NCBI GenBank assembly: GCA_021828475.1
Contig: JAJZIY010000002.1
Coordinates: 62,001-126,000 of the forward strand
Reading direction: 5' to 3'
DNA length: 64,000 bases
Source: Actinomycetes bacterium
GTDB lineage: Bacteria > Actinomycetota > Acidimicrobiia > Acidimicrobiales > Palsa-688
Part shown: positions 43,601 to 54,919 of the stretch, piece by piece
Numbering within the stretch: position 1 is the stretch's first letter
How the letters are laid out: each line of letters opens with the position of its first letter
Notes under the pieces: generated by a model
The model's database searches: none
What the model saw: only the letters and a program-made list of their open reading frames with translations
Told to the model about the DNA's origin: nothing
Made by a program: the position numbers and the translations under genes

Positions 43601-46600
43601 CCACAAGTCCCCTACCGCCGGGCTATCACCCGGCCCCGCTGTCGCTGCCCGTGCGCGCGTCAGCCAATGCCACGGGGACTCTGATGGCCACCTTCACGCT
43701 GAGCGACGCCGGTGACGGTGCCACGGCGGTCACCCAGGCCGTGCCCGTGGCCTTCAGCACCACGCCCACCATGGCCCTCTCGGCCACCGCCCCGGCCGGG
43801 GTCTCGGCTGGGACGACCTACGCCCTTGCGGTGTCTCCCGGCGTCGGGACCGCCGGAGGGCCCGCCTACTCCGAGCCCGCCCTCATGGTGACGCTGCCGC
43901 CCGGTCAGACGGTCACCCCGGCCGGGCTGGACGCTCCGGGGTGGCAGTGCACGGTGGCACCCGGCGGAGGAAGCTTCGCCTGCGTCTCGACCGCCTCGCT
44001 GCCCGTCGGCGGGGGCTCGTCCCTGGGCGACGTCGCCGCCACCGTGGCCGTGGCGCCCAGGGCACGCGGCCTGTCCACGGTGCAGGCCAGCCTGTCAGAT
44101 ACGCCCGACGGGGCCCTGAGCGCCCTCGCCGCCGTGCCCGTCGACGTGACCCCCCCTCCGGCTCTGGCACTGGCCATGTCCGGAGCCCCGGCCAACGCCT
44201 ACATCGGCACCACCTACCAACTGCACCTGAGCCCCGGCACGACCTCCGCCGGGGGGCCGGCCTACCACGCCGCCCGACTGACGGTCGCACTACCCGATGG
44301 CGAAACCCTCGCTCCGGTACCTTCGCCGGCCGGCTGGTCCTGCTCGGCACCCTCGGCAGGACAGCTCACCTGCACCTCGACGGCGCCCACACCGACCGGC
44401 CCCGGCAGTCTGGGGGCCTTCAGCGCCCAGGTCGCGGTCGGCCCCGGCACCCCGGCTGCCGTTACGGTCACGGCCACCCTCTCCGACGCCCTCGACGCTG
44501 CGGCACCGCAAACCGTGACCAGCAGCGGGTCCGCCTCAGCCCTCCCTCAGCTCAGCCTGCAGGCCGGCGGCACGCCGCAGGAGGCGCCCGAAGGAAGCAG
44601 CTACGAGCTGTCACTCACTGCGGCACTACTGGGCACGGGAGGGCCGGCGCACAGCCCGCTCTCGCTGTCGGTGACCCTGCCCGGCGGTGAGACGTTCGGC
44701 ACGGTGCCTGCAACTCCCGGATGGTCCTGCATGCTGGCGGCGGCCGGCGCCGCCCTCGACTGCACCCCGACCTCCGCTCCACCGCTGTCCGCACCGTCCA
44801 ACCTGCCCACACTGGACGTGCCCGTGCAGGTCGGGGCCAAGGCGTGGGGCACTCTCACCACTGTCGCGACCCTTTCCGACGGAGGCGACGGGGCCACCCC
44901 GGTGACGGTCACGCCCGCCGTGGCCGTCACCTCCAGCGGCCCCAGCGTGATGCCCCTCCCCGTGGTCACCGTCTCCACCACGACCACCACGACGCTGCCC
45001 ACAACCACGACGCTGCCCACAACCACGACGACGGCTCCGGGCAGCGCCACGACTGTCCCGGGCACGCCAACGTCGACCACCACGCCGGCCTACGGCACCA
45101 CGACGACGACGGCTCCGGCAACGTCCACCACGACCGTTTCGTCGACGACCACCACCGTGACCGGTGGGGGCAGGGCAGGCACAGGCCCGCAACAGCCGAC
45201 CGTCCTGCCTGCGGTCCTGCAGCTGTCGCTGACAGCGCCCAGGAGCGCGCCGGCCGGTGGCCACTTCACCCTGGCTGTGGCCGCCACGCTGGCGGCCAAG
45301 GGCGGCCCGGCGTACCACGGAGCAAGCTTCAGCCTCGACCTGCCAGTCGGCCTGCGCTTCGCCGGGGCTCCCACACAGGCGGGTTGGTCCTGCGGTACCT
45401 CCGCCGCCGGCACCGTGCTCGTGTGCACCTGGAGCGGCCACGTACCCGTGGCCGCCGGGAGCGGCATGGGGACCGTGCGCGCCATGGTGGACGTGGCCAA
45501 GTCGGCAGCGGGCACCGCCATCGTGAAGGGCACCCTCACGGACACGCCGGATGCCGCCCGCCCGACGACCGCCTCCGCTGCCATACGGATAGCCCAACCC
45601 CGGCAGCGGAAATCGCGCAAGAAGAAGCCGGCGCACCCGAAGAAGAGCCACGGCAAGAAGCCGGCGCACCCCAAGAAGGGCCACGGCAAGAAGGGCCACG
45701 GCAAGAAGGGCCACGGCAAGAAGCCGGCGCACCCCAAGAAGGGCCACGGCAAGAAGGGCCACGGCGAGGGCAAGGGCGCCAAGAGCACGCCGGCGAAGCT
45801 CTTCGGGTACCGCCTGGCCGCCTCGGACGGGGGTGTGTTCGCCTTCGGGAACGCACGCTTCTCGGGCTCCTGCGACGTGAAGCGCAAGCCCTGCGGCGCC
45901 TTCAAGGTCCCGCGGGTCACCGGCACCGCCAATGCCCCGGGGACACGCGGCTACTGGCTGGTCGCCACCACCGGAGGCGTGTTCAGCTTCGGAGGTGCCC
46001 ACTTCCACGGCTCCTGTCCCGAGGTGCGCGAGCCGTGCGGCCGGCTGTCGTCGCCCGTCGTGGGAATGGCGGCGACCCCTGACGGGGGCGGCTACTGGCT
46101 GGCGTCGGCCTCCGGCTCGGTGTACGCCTTCGGCAACGCTCGCAACTTCGGGTCCTGTGCCCGCGACACCCGCGTGTGCCGGGCCCAGCACTCCCGCGTC
46201 GTCGGGATCGCCTCGACCCCGGACGGCCGCGGGTACTGGCTGGCCGCAGCCAACGGCAGCGTCTGGGCGTTCGGCGATGCCAGCCGGACGCTGCCCTGCC
46301 ACACCTCGGCCAAAGCGTGCGGCCGGGTGATCGGCCACGTCGTCGCCATCACGGCCACCAGGTCGGGCCGGGGCTACTGGCTCACAGGGTCGACCGGTCG
46401 TGTGCTGGCCTTTGGCAACGCCAGGTTCCTGGGCGACGCCTACAGCACCGGCCTGGTGGCCAGGCACCGGCTGAAGGCGGCGGTGGTGGCCATGAGCGCC
46501 ATGGCGAACGGCAAGGGCTACTGGCTGGCCTGTGCCAACGGGGTGGTCGTGGCGCTGAAGGCGGCCCGCTTCGTCGGCGACATACAGACCACCAGGATCG

Positions 46601-46641
46601 AACACCTGCGAGGCCCGATAGTGGCTTTGGCCGCCACCTGA
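40681..46641 (+). CDS. giant secreted protein: lectin-like domain, nine DUF11-like repeats, Thr linker, Lys/His tract, six GYWL repeats
   Basis: 1986 residues; signal peptide ending near TASATAPSL. Residues about 55-385 look like an L-type lectin/concanavalin fold (GLDFTFDTYQYAGPSTTDQG, DGLSFFLAAANPTG, SDAYLGVGLDVYGNY). Then follow eight Ig/DUF11-like repeats of about 120 residues, most with the disulfide-like pair GWSC...LxC, a threonine-rich linker (about 1430-1495), a ninth such repeat, a lysine/histidine tract (about 1645-1700), and six C-terminal units of about 48 residues with GYWL-x4-G-x2-FAFG, four of which carry a Cys pair. The last resemble repeats common in Acidimicrobiia surface proteins and may form a propeller. 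It is probably an adhesin or carbohydrate binder; no anchor is seen. Confidence 0.88.
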   Translation: MNSQGRRTSAMSGRAGVPARARHWAHLLLSVLTTAGGLYAVTAAVAPGTASATAPSLAMSMRQEDFRQSQLDQPGAWQLPALASGGTNVACLTASSSSAQAPVPGCSATPDSSGTGALRLTGPGTGLEGGIVSSSPLPTGSGLDFTFDTYQYAGPSTTDQGDGLSFFLAAANPTGSGRPPALGQPGAGLGYSSTSTGAGMSDAYLGVGLDVYGNYTTRSADGSGCSDPSWAGTSSPVPDQVTVRGPGFGRSGYCLLSSSSADGGLNGALASGTSQSRAASLVPVEVAVNPTGSPEGTLSGLPVPAYSYVVAVTPLGSATQVFSGTLPYDTYLPVGDEAWASPTTGVPYQAYFGFAASTGAAFDTHEISNLEVAPLTSTSAPVLGLSLSDDAAHVLVKGATVNYTASGLLSGTGGDEAGAPVLQLSFPAGLTPGNAAGTAWSCSTYATTATCEYKGPLPVSAGTTLPPVTLPAVVATNASGPQVVSGTLSEPGSVGATATDAGALAATAPSSPVLGLSLYDSDAGRLAQGGQVTYTVAARASSAAPAPGPSPEITVDLGTGTQATSVSGTGWACGSLPATTLSCSWTGAAPSPGTALAPLQVSADVGAGASGISVTTAALTDGTTSATASDPGIVASLPELRLSVSDSSSGKLSPRSGVVYTVAANEVGTSAAETSAPVVTVQFPPALTAVSQDTSTSNEWACTATATAPALSETCTYQGALPISGSALQPVVFDTTVKGLATGYTADVAASVVSPETGPATADDYARVNAPPAPNFSISTSAPPTTRGSYQLSVDGFVLSSGGTDSAGAALEVTLPGDEVFAGTPSAAGWSCSLPAAARLACTTTGPFGSGTPLPALAADVQPRGTGLHTAQLVLSDTGDGAFSVSTSSTTVSVPPVLGLSTAGAPTKGSAGSTFQLPVTASTESSGGEAYNDLSLRADLSGPATITSVPAATGWACSLGGGSQHLTCTYAVTATSPLPPGYHPAPLSLPVRASANATGTLMATFTLSDAGDGATAVTQAVPVAFSTTPTMALSATAPAGVSAGTTYALAVSPGVGTAGGPAYSEPALMVTLPPGQTVTPAGLDAPGWQCTVAPGGGSFACVSTASLPVGGGSSLGDVAATVAVAPRARGLSTVQASLSDTPDGALSALAAVPVDVTPPPALALAMSGAPANAYIGTTYQLHLSPGTTSAGGPAYHAARLTVALPDGETLAPVPSPAGWSCSAPSAGQLTCTSTAPTPTGPGSLGAFSAQVAVGPGTPAAVTVTATLSDALDAAAPQTVTSSGSASALPQLSLQAGGTPQEAPEGSSYELSLTAALLGTGGPAHSPLSLSVTLPGGETFGTVPATPGWSCMLAAAGAALDCTPTSAPPLSAPSNLPTLDVPVQVGAKAWGTLTTVATLSDGGDGATPVTVTPAVAVTSSGPSVMPLPVVTVSTTTTTTLPTTTTLPTTTTTAPGSATTVPGTPTSTTTPAYGTTTTTAPATSTTTVSSTTTTVTGGGRAGTGPQQPTVLPAVLQLSLTAPRSAPAGGHFTLAVAATLAAKGGPAYHGASFSLDLPVGLRFAGAPTQAGWSCGTSAAGTVLVCTWSGHVPVAAGSGMGTVRAMVDVAKSAAGTAIVKGTLTDTPDAARPTTASAAIRIAQPRQRKSRKKKPAHPKKSHGKKPAHPKKGHGKKGHGKKGHGKKPAHPKKGHGKKGHGEGKGAKSTPAKLFGYRLAASDGGVFAFGNARFSGSCDVKRKPCGAFKVPRVTGTANAPGTRGYWLVATTGGVFSFGGAHFHGSCPEVREPCGRLSSPVVGMAATPDGGGYWLASASGSVYAFGNARNFGSCARDTRVCRAQHSRVVGIASTPDGRGYWLAAANGSVWAFGDASRTLPCHTSAKACGRVIGHVVAITATRSGRGYWLTGSTGRVLAFGNARFLGDAYSTGLVARHRLKAAVVAMSAMANGKGYWLACANGVVVALKAARFVGDIQTTRIEHLRGPIVALAAT
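45621..45765 (+). repeat. tandem DNA repeats coding the Lys/His tract
   Basis: Units of 12 bp coding KKGH-type words and 30-36 bp units coding KKPAHPKKGHGK recur in phase. Such repeats can slip, so tract length may vary between strains. Confidence 0.8.
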
Positions 46642-46698
46642 GCATCATCAGGCAGGCGCGGGCCCGGCGCAGGAGCTCTCCCGACCACGGGCCCGGGC

Positions 46699-46719
46699 GG
46701 CCCGCCACCCTGGCGGGCC
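46699..46719. terminator. bidirectional terminator hairpin
   Basis: GGCCCGCCA and TGGCGGGCC form a 9-bp perfect stem around a 3-nt loop between the convergent giant-protein and DUF2630 genes. Confidence 0.55.
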
Positions 46720-46726
46720 CGCGGGC

Positions 46727-46969
46727 CTACTGACGGTAGTTCTCGACCACGGACTCCGGGCGGGTCGCCACCTCCTCCGGATCCTGGCCGGCGGCCCGGC
46801 GGGCCCGGCGTTGGCGCAGGAGGTCCCAGCACTGGTCGAGTGTGACTTCGATCCGGCGCAGCTCTTCTACCTGCTCCGGCGTGCGGCTCTCCCCTTCGTG
46901 CGCCCGCTCCAGCAGGTGCTCCTTGTCCGCCAGCTCCCCGATGCGGCGCACGATCTCGGCGTCGTCCAC
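46727..46969 (-). CDS. DUF2630 family protein
   Basis: 80 residues. The sequence IVRRIGELADKEHLLERAHE, TPEQVEELRRIEVTLDQCWD and LLRQRRARRAAGQDPEEVA follows the DUF2630 pattern, a short helical cytoplasmic actinobacterial protein of unknown function. Start ATG 46969. The gene is convergent with the giant protein and divergent from the DUF218 gene. Confidence 0.85.
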   Translation of the reverse strand: MDDAEIVRRIGELADKEHLLERAHEGESRTPEQVEELRRIEVTLDQCWDLLRQRRARRAAGQDPEEVATRPESVVENYRQ

Positions 46970-47109
46970 GACTGTCCTCCTTGTCCTCGGCTGTGCCCAC
47001 CATAATGATGGGTGACGATGGCTTCGCGACCCGCCGGCCTCCTGTGCCCGGGGCGGGTGCGCCGCGGAGTTCTCGCCTGTTGGCCTCGAGCGCGACCATC
47101 ATCGGTCGG

Positions 47110-47676
47110 ATGGCACGAACCACCCTGACGGCACGCACCCGGCCAACCAGCAGGGCCCGCCGCCGCCTCGTGGCAGCGACGGGTGTATGCACCCTCGGGC
47201 TCTTCCTGTCCCTCACGGCCAAGCTCTTCGTTTGGCCGGCGCTGGACCCCGTCGAGGGCACGAGCGCCGATGCCGTCCTGGTCCTGGGTGGGCCGGGGCC
47301 CCGCTTGGCCGTGGCCGCCGCGCTGGCCCGGCGGCACGCCGCCCCGTGGATGCTGGTCTCGGTGCCCTCGGTGAAGTGGAACTGCCCCCACTTCGGCGTG
47401 GAGGGTGTCAGAGTCGTCTGCTTCCGCCCCGATCCTTTCTCGACCCAGGGAGAGGCCCGCTATTTCGGCGAGCAGGCGCAGCTCCACGGATGGCGCAGTG
47501 TCGTCGTGGTGAGCTCGGTGGCCCAGGCGACCCGGGCCAGGTTGAGGGTACGGCGCTGCTTCCCGGGGACGGTCAAGGTGGTCGGTGCTCCCCTGTCGCC
47601 CGTCGTGTTCGCCTACGGCGTGGTGTACGAATGGGGTGCCCTGGCCAAGGCGCTGCTCTGGCAGACTGGCTGCTGA
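47110..47676 (+). CDS. DUF218/YdcF-SanA family membrane protein
   Basis: 188 residues from ATG 47110. One N-terminal membrane segment (LVAATGVCTLGLFLSLTA) and an extracytoplasmic domain with DAVLVLGGPGPRLAVAAALA, ARYFGEQAQLHGWRSVVVVS and TRARLRVRRCF, the DUF218 (SanA/ElyC/YdcF) pattern implicated in envelope metabolism. The frame extends to 46981 but the earlier codons overlap the divergent promoter region. It is followed by the convergent glpD gene 22 bp later. Confidence 0.82.
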   Translation: MARTTLTARTRPTSRARRRLVAATGVCTLGLFLSLTAKLFVWPALDPVEGTSADAVLVLGGPGPRLAVAAALARRHAAPWMLVSVPSVKWNCPHFGVEGVRVVCFRPDPFSTQGEARYFGEQAQLHGWRSVVVVSSVAQATRARLRVRRCFPGTVKVVGAPLSPVVFAYGVVYEWGALAKALLWQTGC

Positions 47677-47698
47677 GCCTCCCGGCCGGGGACAGTGG

Positions 47699-49465
47699 TC
47701 ATGGTGTGTTCGCCGCCAGCCGCGCTGCGGCGGCATCGTCGGGCGCCTCGACGGCTCTGGCCAGCAGCTCGGCACCCTCGCGGTAACGACGGATCTCTTC
47801 GGCCACGGTTGCCGGGCCCCACTGGAGAGGCGGGGCCATGAGAGACGCCACCTCCGCAGCGAGGTACACGGCACCGTCGGGCTCCTCGATGGCGAGGCGG
47901 GCCCGGCGCGCCATGACGTCGTCGAGGTGCAGAGCCCCCTCGTGGGTCACGGCGTGCACGACCTCCGCCCGCAGGTACCGGGTCGGCCGCCCGCAGGCGG
48001 CGCCGAGCGGCGCCCCCAGAGAGGGGTTCTCCGAGATCGGGCCGAGGACCTCGCCCACCTGACCTCCGTAGCGGTGCAGGAGGTGCTCGGCACCGGCAGC
48101 GTCCTGGCCCTGCTGGCCCGGGGCGGAATGGCCGTCTGCCAGGACCTGGGCGAAATGGCGGGCACCCAGCAGCGGGATGGCGCGGGTGCGCGACGCCGGC
48201 GCCGTCAGGCCCGCTTCTCGCACCGCGGCGTCCACGGCATCGGCGGCCATGACGCGGTAGGTCGTGTACTTGCCCCCCGAGACGACGACGAACCCCGGCG
48301 CAGGGCACCCCACGGCGTGCTCACGTGACAACTTCGCCGTGGGCCCGCTCCTCTCGCTGTCCGCGCCGCTCTCACCAGGCCCGCGCACCACGCCCTCCCC
48401 GGCGACCAGGGGCCGCAACCCGGCGAAGGCACCCGTCACGTCGCCGCGTCCCAGAGGACGGCGCAGGACGCCGTTGACCCGGGCCAGGATGTAGTCGACG
48501 TCGGCGGCCGTCGGCAGGGGCCGGGACTTGTCGTACGGCCAGTCGGTGTCGGTGGTCCCGATCACCCACCGGCCCTGCCACGGCAGTACGAAGAGCACGC
48601 TGGTCTCGGTCCGCAGGATGAGGCCCGCCCTGCTGTCCACGCGGTCAGCGGGCAGCACCAGATGAACCCCTTTGGAGGGTCGCACCCGGACTGCCCTGCC
48701 CTGTCCGGCCAGGTCCTCGGTGTCCTCCGACCAGACGCCGGTGGCGGACACGACGACGCGGGCTGCCAACTCGTGCTCCCGACCGGATTCGGTGTCGACG
48801 ACCCGGGCGCCGACGACCCGGCCCTGCCGGGTCAGCAGGCCCGTCGCCCGGGCCCGGTTGACGACCACGGCACCGTAGAGGGCTGCCGTGCGTACCAGTT
48901 CGGTCACGAACCTGGCGTCGTCGACCTGCCCATCGTGGTAGAGCACAGCACCGCAGAGCGCCGAAGGCCGCAGCGCCGGTGCCGTCGCCAGGGCCTGTCC
49001 CCGGCTCAGGTGGCGGTGCCGGGGGAGCGAACCGTTGCCCCCGGAGCGAGCCACGGCCCCGCCCATCAGGTCGTAGAGGCCGACGCCGGCCCCGACAGCG
49101 AGGCGCTCGAGCACGGGCGTGTGCAGCGGGTAGAGGATGGGCACCGGCGTGACCAGGTGCGGGGCCAGTCGCCCGAGCAGCAGGGACCGCTCCCGCAGGC
49201 CTTCGTGCACCAGGTGGAAATCGAGCATCTGCAGGTAGCGCAAACCGCCGTGCACGAGCTTGCTCGACCGGCTCGAGGTCCCGGCAGCCCAGTCCACGGC
49301 CTCGACCAGGCCGGTCCGCAGGCCCCTTGACGCCGCGTCGAGGGCGACGCCGGCACCGGTGACGCCTCCGCCTATCACGAGGACGTCCAACACCTCATCT
49401 GTGATGCGCCTCAGCTGCTGCACACGGGCGGCGGGGCTCAGCTCGCTTGCGGGGTACCTAATCAC
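47699..49465 (-). CDS. glpD: FAD-dependent glycerol-3-phosphate dehydrogenase
   Basis: 588 residues from GTG 49465. FAD fold [20 protein letters not shown], then the GlpD signature [59 protein letters not shown] and [20 protein letters not shown]; a C-terminal cap domain follows. It oxidises glycerol 3-phosphate to dihydroxyacetone phosphate at the membrane and passes electrons to quinone. Divergent from glpK with only 47 bp between the starts, so both share one regulatory region. The frame upstream of 49465 overlaps glpK and is not coding. Confidence 0.95.
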   Translation of the reverse strand: MIRYPASELSPAARVQQLRRITDEVLDVLVIGGGVTGAGVALDAASRGLRTGLVEAVDWAAGTSSRSSKLVHGGLRYLQMLDFHLVHEGLRERSLLLGRLAPHLVTPVPILYPLHTPVLERLAVGAGVGLYDLMGGAVARSGGNGSLPRHRHLSRGQALATAPALRPSALCGAVLYHDGQVDDARFVTELVRTAALYGAVVVNRARATGLLTRQGRVVGARVVDTESGREHELAARVVVSATGVWSEDTEDLAGQGRAVRVRPSKGVHLVLPADRVDSRAGLILRTETSVLFVLPWQGRWVIGTTDTDWPYDKSRPLPTAADVDYILARVNGVLRRPLGRGDVTGAFAGLRPLVAGEGVVRGPGESGADSERSGPTAKLSREHAVGCPAPGFVVVSGGKYTTYRVMAADAVDAAVREAGLTAPASRTRAIPLLGARHFAQVLADGHSAPGQQGQDAAGAEHLLHRYGGQVGEVLGPISENPSLGAPLGAACGRPTRYLRAEVVHAVTHEGALHLDDVMARRARLAIEEPDGAVYLAAEVASLMAPPLQWGPATVAEEIRRYREGAELLARAVEAPDDAAAARLAANTP

Positions 49466-49512
49466 CTGACGCCCGAAGCCTAGCCTTGGGGGGATCGGAA
49501 GGGAGGCCCGTG

Positions 49513-51027
49513 GTGCCTGAGCTCGTGGGTGCACTGGACCAGGGGACAACGAGCACGCGTTTCATGGTCTTCGACGGCGAGGGCCGCGAGGTGGCCAGGC
49601 ACCAGCTCGAGCACGCGCAGATCTTTCCCAGGGCGGGTTGGGTCGAGCACGACCCCGTCGAGCTGCTCGAGCGCGCGCGCACAGTGATCGGCGCCGCGCT
49701 GCGCTCCGCCGGGCTGACCTCGGCCGACCTGGCCGCCCTGGGCATCGCCAACCAGCGCGAGACGACGGTCGTATGGGACAGGCGCACCGGGCGCCCCTAT
49801 GCCAACGCGATCGTCTGGCAGGACACCCGTTCGGCGCCCCTCATGGCCGCGATGGCTGCCGACGGGCGTGGGGACCTCGTACGCGAGCGCAGCGGGCTCC
49901 CGCCGGCCACGTACTTCTCAGCCGGGAAACTGGCATGGGCGCTCGACAACGTCGACGGCCTGAGGGCTGCGGCCGAGGCGGGCGACGCGTGCGCAGGGAC
50001 AGTCGACAGCTGGCTGGTGTGGAACCTCACCGGTGGCCCTAGAGGGGGGCTCCACCTGACCGACGTGACCAACGCCAGCCGCACGATGCTCATGGACCTG
50101 GGGACCAGGCAATGGGACGACCAGCTGCTCGGGGCCTTCGGCGTTCCCAGGCGCATGCTCCCCGAGATCGTCGCCTCTTCGGGGGAGCTGGCCGAGGTCC
50201 ACCTGGCCGAAGCGGGCAGCGCCCCCCTCGCGTTGGGCGCCCTGCTCGGCGACCAGCAGGCGGCGATGGTAGGCCAGGTCTGCCTCTCGCAGGGCGACTC
50301 CAAGAACACGTACGGCACGGGCAACTTCCTCCTGATGAACACCGGCCCGCGCATAGTGCGGTCACGCCACGGGCTTGTCACCACCGTGTGCTACCAGGTG
50401 GCCGGCGAGGAGCCCAGCTACGCCCTCGAAGGCTCCATAGCCGTCACCGGCTCGGCGGTGCAGTGGCTGAGAGACCAGCTCGGACTGATCACAGATGCAG
50501 CCGATACCGAGGCACTGGCCGCCAGGGTGCCCGACACCGCCGGTGTGTACTTCGTGCCGGCGTTCTCCGGGCTGTTCGCTCCCTATTGGCGCCCGGACGC
50601 CCGCGGCGCCATCGTCGGGCTCACCCGAGCGGCCACGCGGGCCCACCTTGCCCGGGCCACCCTCGAAGCCATCTGCTTCCAAACTCGCGACGTGCTGGAT
50701 GCCATGCGGCGGGACACCGGCACGGGGCCCGAGGTCCTCAAAGTGGACGGAGGTGTCACCGCCAACGCCTTTTGCATGCAACTGCAAGCGGACGTGCTCG
50801 GCGTCCCGGTTTCACGTCCTGTGGTCTCCGAGACGACGGCTCTCGGCGCCGCGTACGCGGCAGGTTGCGCCGTCGGCTTCTGGTCGGGCACCGACGCGCT
50901 CCGGCAAGACTGGAAAGAGGGTCGGCGGTGGGAACCGGGCTGGGACGCCGAGCGGCGCGAGGCCGCCTACGCAGGCTGGCAGCGGGCGGTTGAACGGGCG
51001 CTCGGTTGGGAGGCCCTCACGCCTTGA
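49513..51027 (+). CDS. glpK: glycerol kinase
   Basis: 504 residues, the normal length. The ribosome site GGAAGGGAGG supports GTG 49513 (GTG 49510 is also possible). Motifs of the FGGY family: [38 protein letters not shown], the active-site region [23 protein letters not shown], and [20 protein letters not shown]. It phosphorylates glycerol to glycerol 3-phosphate, the substrate of the divergent GlpD. No glycerol facilitator gene is adjacent. Confidence 0.96.
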   Translation: MPELVGALDQGTTSTRFMVFDGEGREVARHQLEHAQIFPRAGWVEHDPVELLERARTVIGAALRSAGLTSADLAALGIANQRETTVVWDRRTGRPYANAIVWQDTRSAPLMAAMAADGRGDLVRERSGLPPATYFSAGKLAWALDNVDGLRAAAEAGDACAGTVDSWLVWNLTGGPRGGLHLTDVTNASRTMLMDLGTRQWDDQLLGAFGVPRRMLPEIVASSGELAEVHLAEAGSAPLALGALLGDQQAAMVGQVCLSQGDSKNTYGTGNFLLMNTGPRIVRSRHGLVTTVCYQVAGEEPSYALEGSIAVTGSAVQWLRDQLGLITDAADTEALAARVPDTAGVYFVPAFSGLFAPYWRPDARGAIVGLTRAATRAHLARATLEAICFQTRDVLDAMRRDTGTGPEVLKVDGGVTANAFCMQLQADVLGVPVSRPVVSETTALGAAYAAGCAVGFWSGTDALRQDWKEGRRWEPGWDAERREAAYAGWQRAVERALGWEALTP

Positions 51028-51180
51028 GCAAAGGAACCAACGTTTACGACGGGAGGGCGTCGGGAGGCGGCGCCGGCAGGGCACCGGCCGGCCGCGGGTG
51101 GCACAGCCCGGCTACGTGTGCAACGCTCAGGGGCGCCGCGCGGGGCCCGGACGCCGGCGGGTAGGTAGCCGGGGGAAGAG

Positions 51181-52077
51181 GTGGCAACCGTGAGGGTCCT
51201 CGAAGCGAGGCTGTGGCAGGAGGCCCACGCCGTACTGGGCGAGGGCCCGAGCTGGGACTCGCGCACCAACCGCTTGTCGTGGATCGACATCCTCTCCTCG
51301 GCCGTGCACGTGGCCGGCGCCGAGGGCGACCCCATCACGAGCTACCAGCTCCCCGGCCATGTCGGGGCGGCCCTTCCGGCCGCCGAGGGAGGCTGGCTGG
51401 TGGCGCTGGCGGACCGGCTGGCGCACCTGGACGAGGCGGGCACGCTCTCGGACATCGCTCCGCTCGAGGCACACCTGCGCGAAAATCGTGCCAACGACGC
51501 CAAGTGCGACCCTGAGGGCCGCGCCTGGGTGGGGACGATGAGCTACGACGAGAGCCTGGTGAGAGGCACGTTGTACCGGGTCGGGCCGGGCGGTCAACCG
51601 GCAGCGGTGATCGAGGGGGTCGGCATCGCCAACGGGCTCGGGTGGAGCCCCGACGGGCGCACGATGTACTTCATCGACACCGTGACACACGAGATCCGGG
51701 CCCACGACTACGACCTCGGCACGGGCCGTGTCGGCAAACCGAGGGCCCTGGTCCGGGTCGACCCCGCTGACGGCCATCCCGACGGCATGTGCACGGACGA
51801 CGACGGCTGCCTGTGGGTCGCGCTCTTCGCCGGAGGCAGTGTCCGGCGCTACACCCCTGACGGTGAGCTCGACACGGTCGTCCGCGTGCCCGCCACCTAC
51901 ACGACGAGCTGCTGCTTCGGGGGCACCGGGCGCGACCGGTTGCTCATAACGACCGCCACGCGGGACCTGGACGAGAGCGGGAAACTGCGCGAGCCCCTGG
52001 CCGGCAGCGTCTGGGCGGCCGAGCCCGGCACAACCGGCCCGGCCGCCACCCCATGGGTTAGGACGACCGCCGGCTGA
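51181..52077 (+). CDS. SMP-30/gluconolactonase-type six-bladed propeller lactonase
   Basis: 298 residues from GTG 51181; GTG 51190 has better spacing to GGGGAAGAG. Metal ligands of the SMP-30 family are visible: E in LGEGPSWDSRTNRLSWIDI, N in RANDAKCDPEGRAWVGTM, N in GVGIANGLGWSPDGRTMYF and D in HPDGMCTDDDGCLWVALF. It should hydrolyse an aldonolactone or similar sugar lactone in the cytoplasm. It is 153 bp after glpK on the same strand and 44 bp before glgX, a carbohydrate neighbourhood. Confidence 0.9.
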   Translation: MATVRVLEARLWQEAHAVLGEGPSWDSRTNRLSWIDILSSAVHVAGAEGDPITSYQLPGHVGAALPAAEGGWLVALADRLAHLDEAGTLSDIAPLEAHLRENRANDAKCDPEGRAWVGTMSYDESLVRGTLYRVGPGGQPAAVIEGVGIANGLGWSPDGRTMYFIDTVTHEIRAHDYDLGTGRVGKPRALVRVDPADGHPDGMCTDDDGCLWVALFAGGSVRRYTPDGELDTVVRVPATYTTSCCFGGTGRDRLLITTATRDLDESGKLREPLAGSVWAAEPGTTGPAATPWVRTTAG

Positions 52078-52121
52078 CGCCGGGCCGCCAGTTGGCCATA
52101 CCCGACCGGTAGCTTTGGCCG

Positions 52122-54182
<2,061 letters not shown>

Positions 54183-54212
54183 CACGGGCACCGGCAGGTG
54201 CAGGCTGAGGGG

Positions 54213-54680
54213 TCAGTGGCCGGTCGGGCCGTGCACCAGCTTGTCGGGTGCTTTCACCACAACCACCGCGCAGTGGGCATGGGACACGCAGTACTCGCTG
54301 ACCGACCCGAGCAGTACTCCCACCAGCTCGCCGTGACCCCTGCTCCCCACCACCAGCAACGAGGCGTCCTTCGCCGCCTCTACGAGGGCCTGGGCGGCAT
54401 AGCCGTGGACCACCCGCTCGCGGATCTCCACGGCCGGGTGCGCCTGAGCCACGGGGGCGACCACGCCTGACAGCGTGCGGGTGGCGTCGGCGCCGGGATC
54501 GTAGTCGCTCACGGGGACAAGGGGGGCACCGTAGTTGGCCGGCCACTGCCAGACGCTCACAGCCTCCACCGGGCTCCCCGTCAGCTCGGCCTGTACGACG
54601 GCCCACTCGAGTGCCGCCCTCGAAGCAGGCGAGCCGTCCACCCCCACGACTATGAGGCTCTGCCGGTCCATCGTGCTCAT
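54213..54680 (-). CDS. universal stress protein (UspA family)
   Basis: 155 residues, with GGAGG before ATG 54680. Single Usp domain: IVVGVDGSPASRAALEWAVV and the ATP-binding loop VVGSRGHGELVGVLLGSVSE (G-x2-G-x9-G-S). Probably ATP-binding and induced in dormancy or stress. It is convergent with glgX. Confidence 0.93.
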   Translation of the reverse strand: MSTMDRQSLIVVGVDGSPASRAALEWAVVQAELTGSPVEAVSVWQWPANYGAPLVPVSDYDPGADATRTLSGVVAPVAQAHPAVEIRERVVHGYAAQALVEAAKDASLLVVGSRGHGELVGVLLGSVSEYCVSHAHCAVVVVKAPDKLVHGPTGH

Positions 54681-54919
54681 GGCAACCTCCTACGCGGTGG
54701 GCCCGGTGACGTCCCACCTCGTCCGTACCAGCTTGGCCCCACCAGGAGCACCTGCTCCAGGGTCGTAGGTCCCTCGGGTTGCGCCAGGCAAGAGGGCTCA
54801 CCCGGCAGCGCCCAGCCCGGCGGCGCCCGGCCCGGCGGCGCCCAGTCCGGCGGCTCGCCGTCACCCGGCAGCTAGCTTGGGCCGATGACCAGGCTGCCCT
54901 CCAGCACCGGGCGCAGGCG

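Noticed and set aside
45616-45780. Possible CRISPR-like array
   Set aside because: Units are contiguous, in phase with codons and without spacers; they code the Lys/His tract.
44626-46605. 659-codon minus-strand open frame
   Set aside because: Shadow of the giant repeat protein; the apparent repeats only mirror the plus-strand repeats.
51028-51180. Search for a glycerol facilitator or regulator remnant after glpK
   Set aside because: The gap holds only GC-rich sequence without a protein-like frame.
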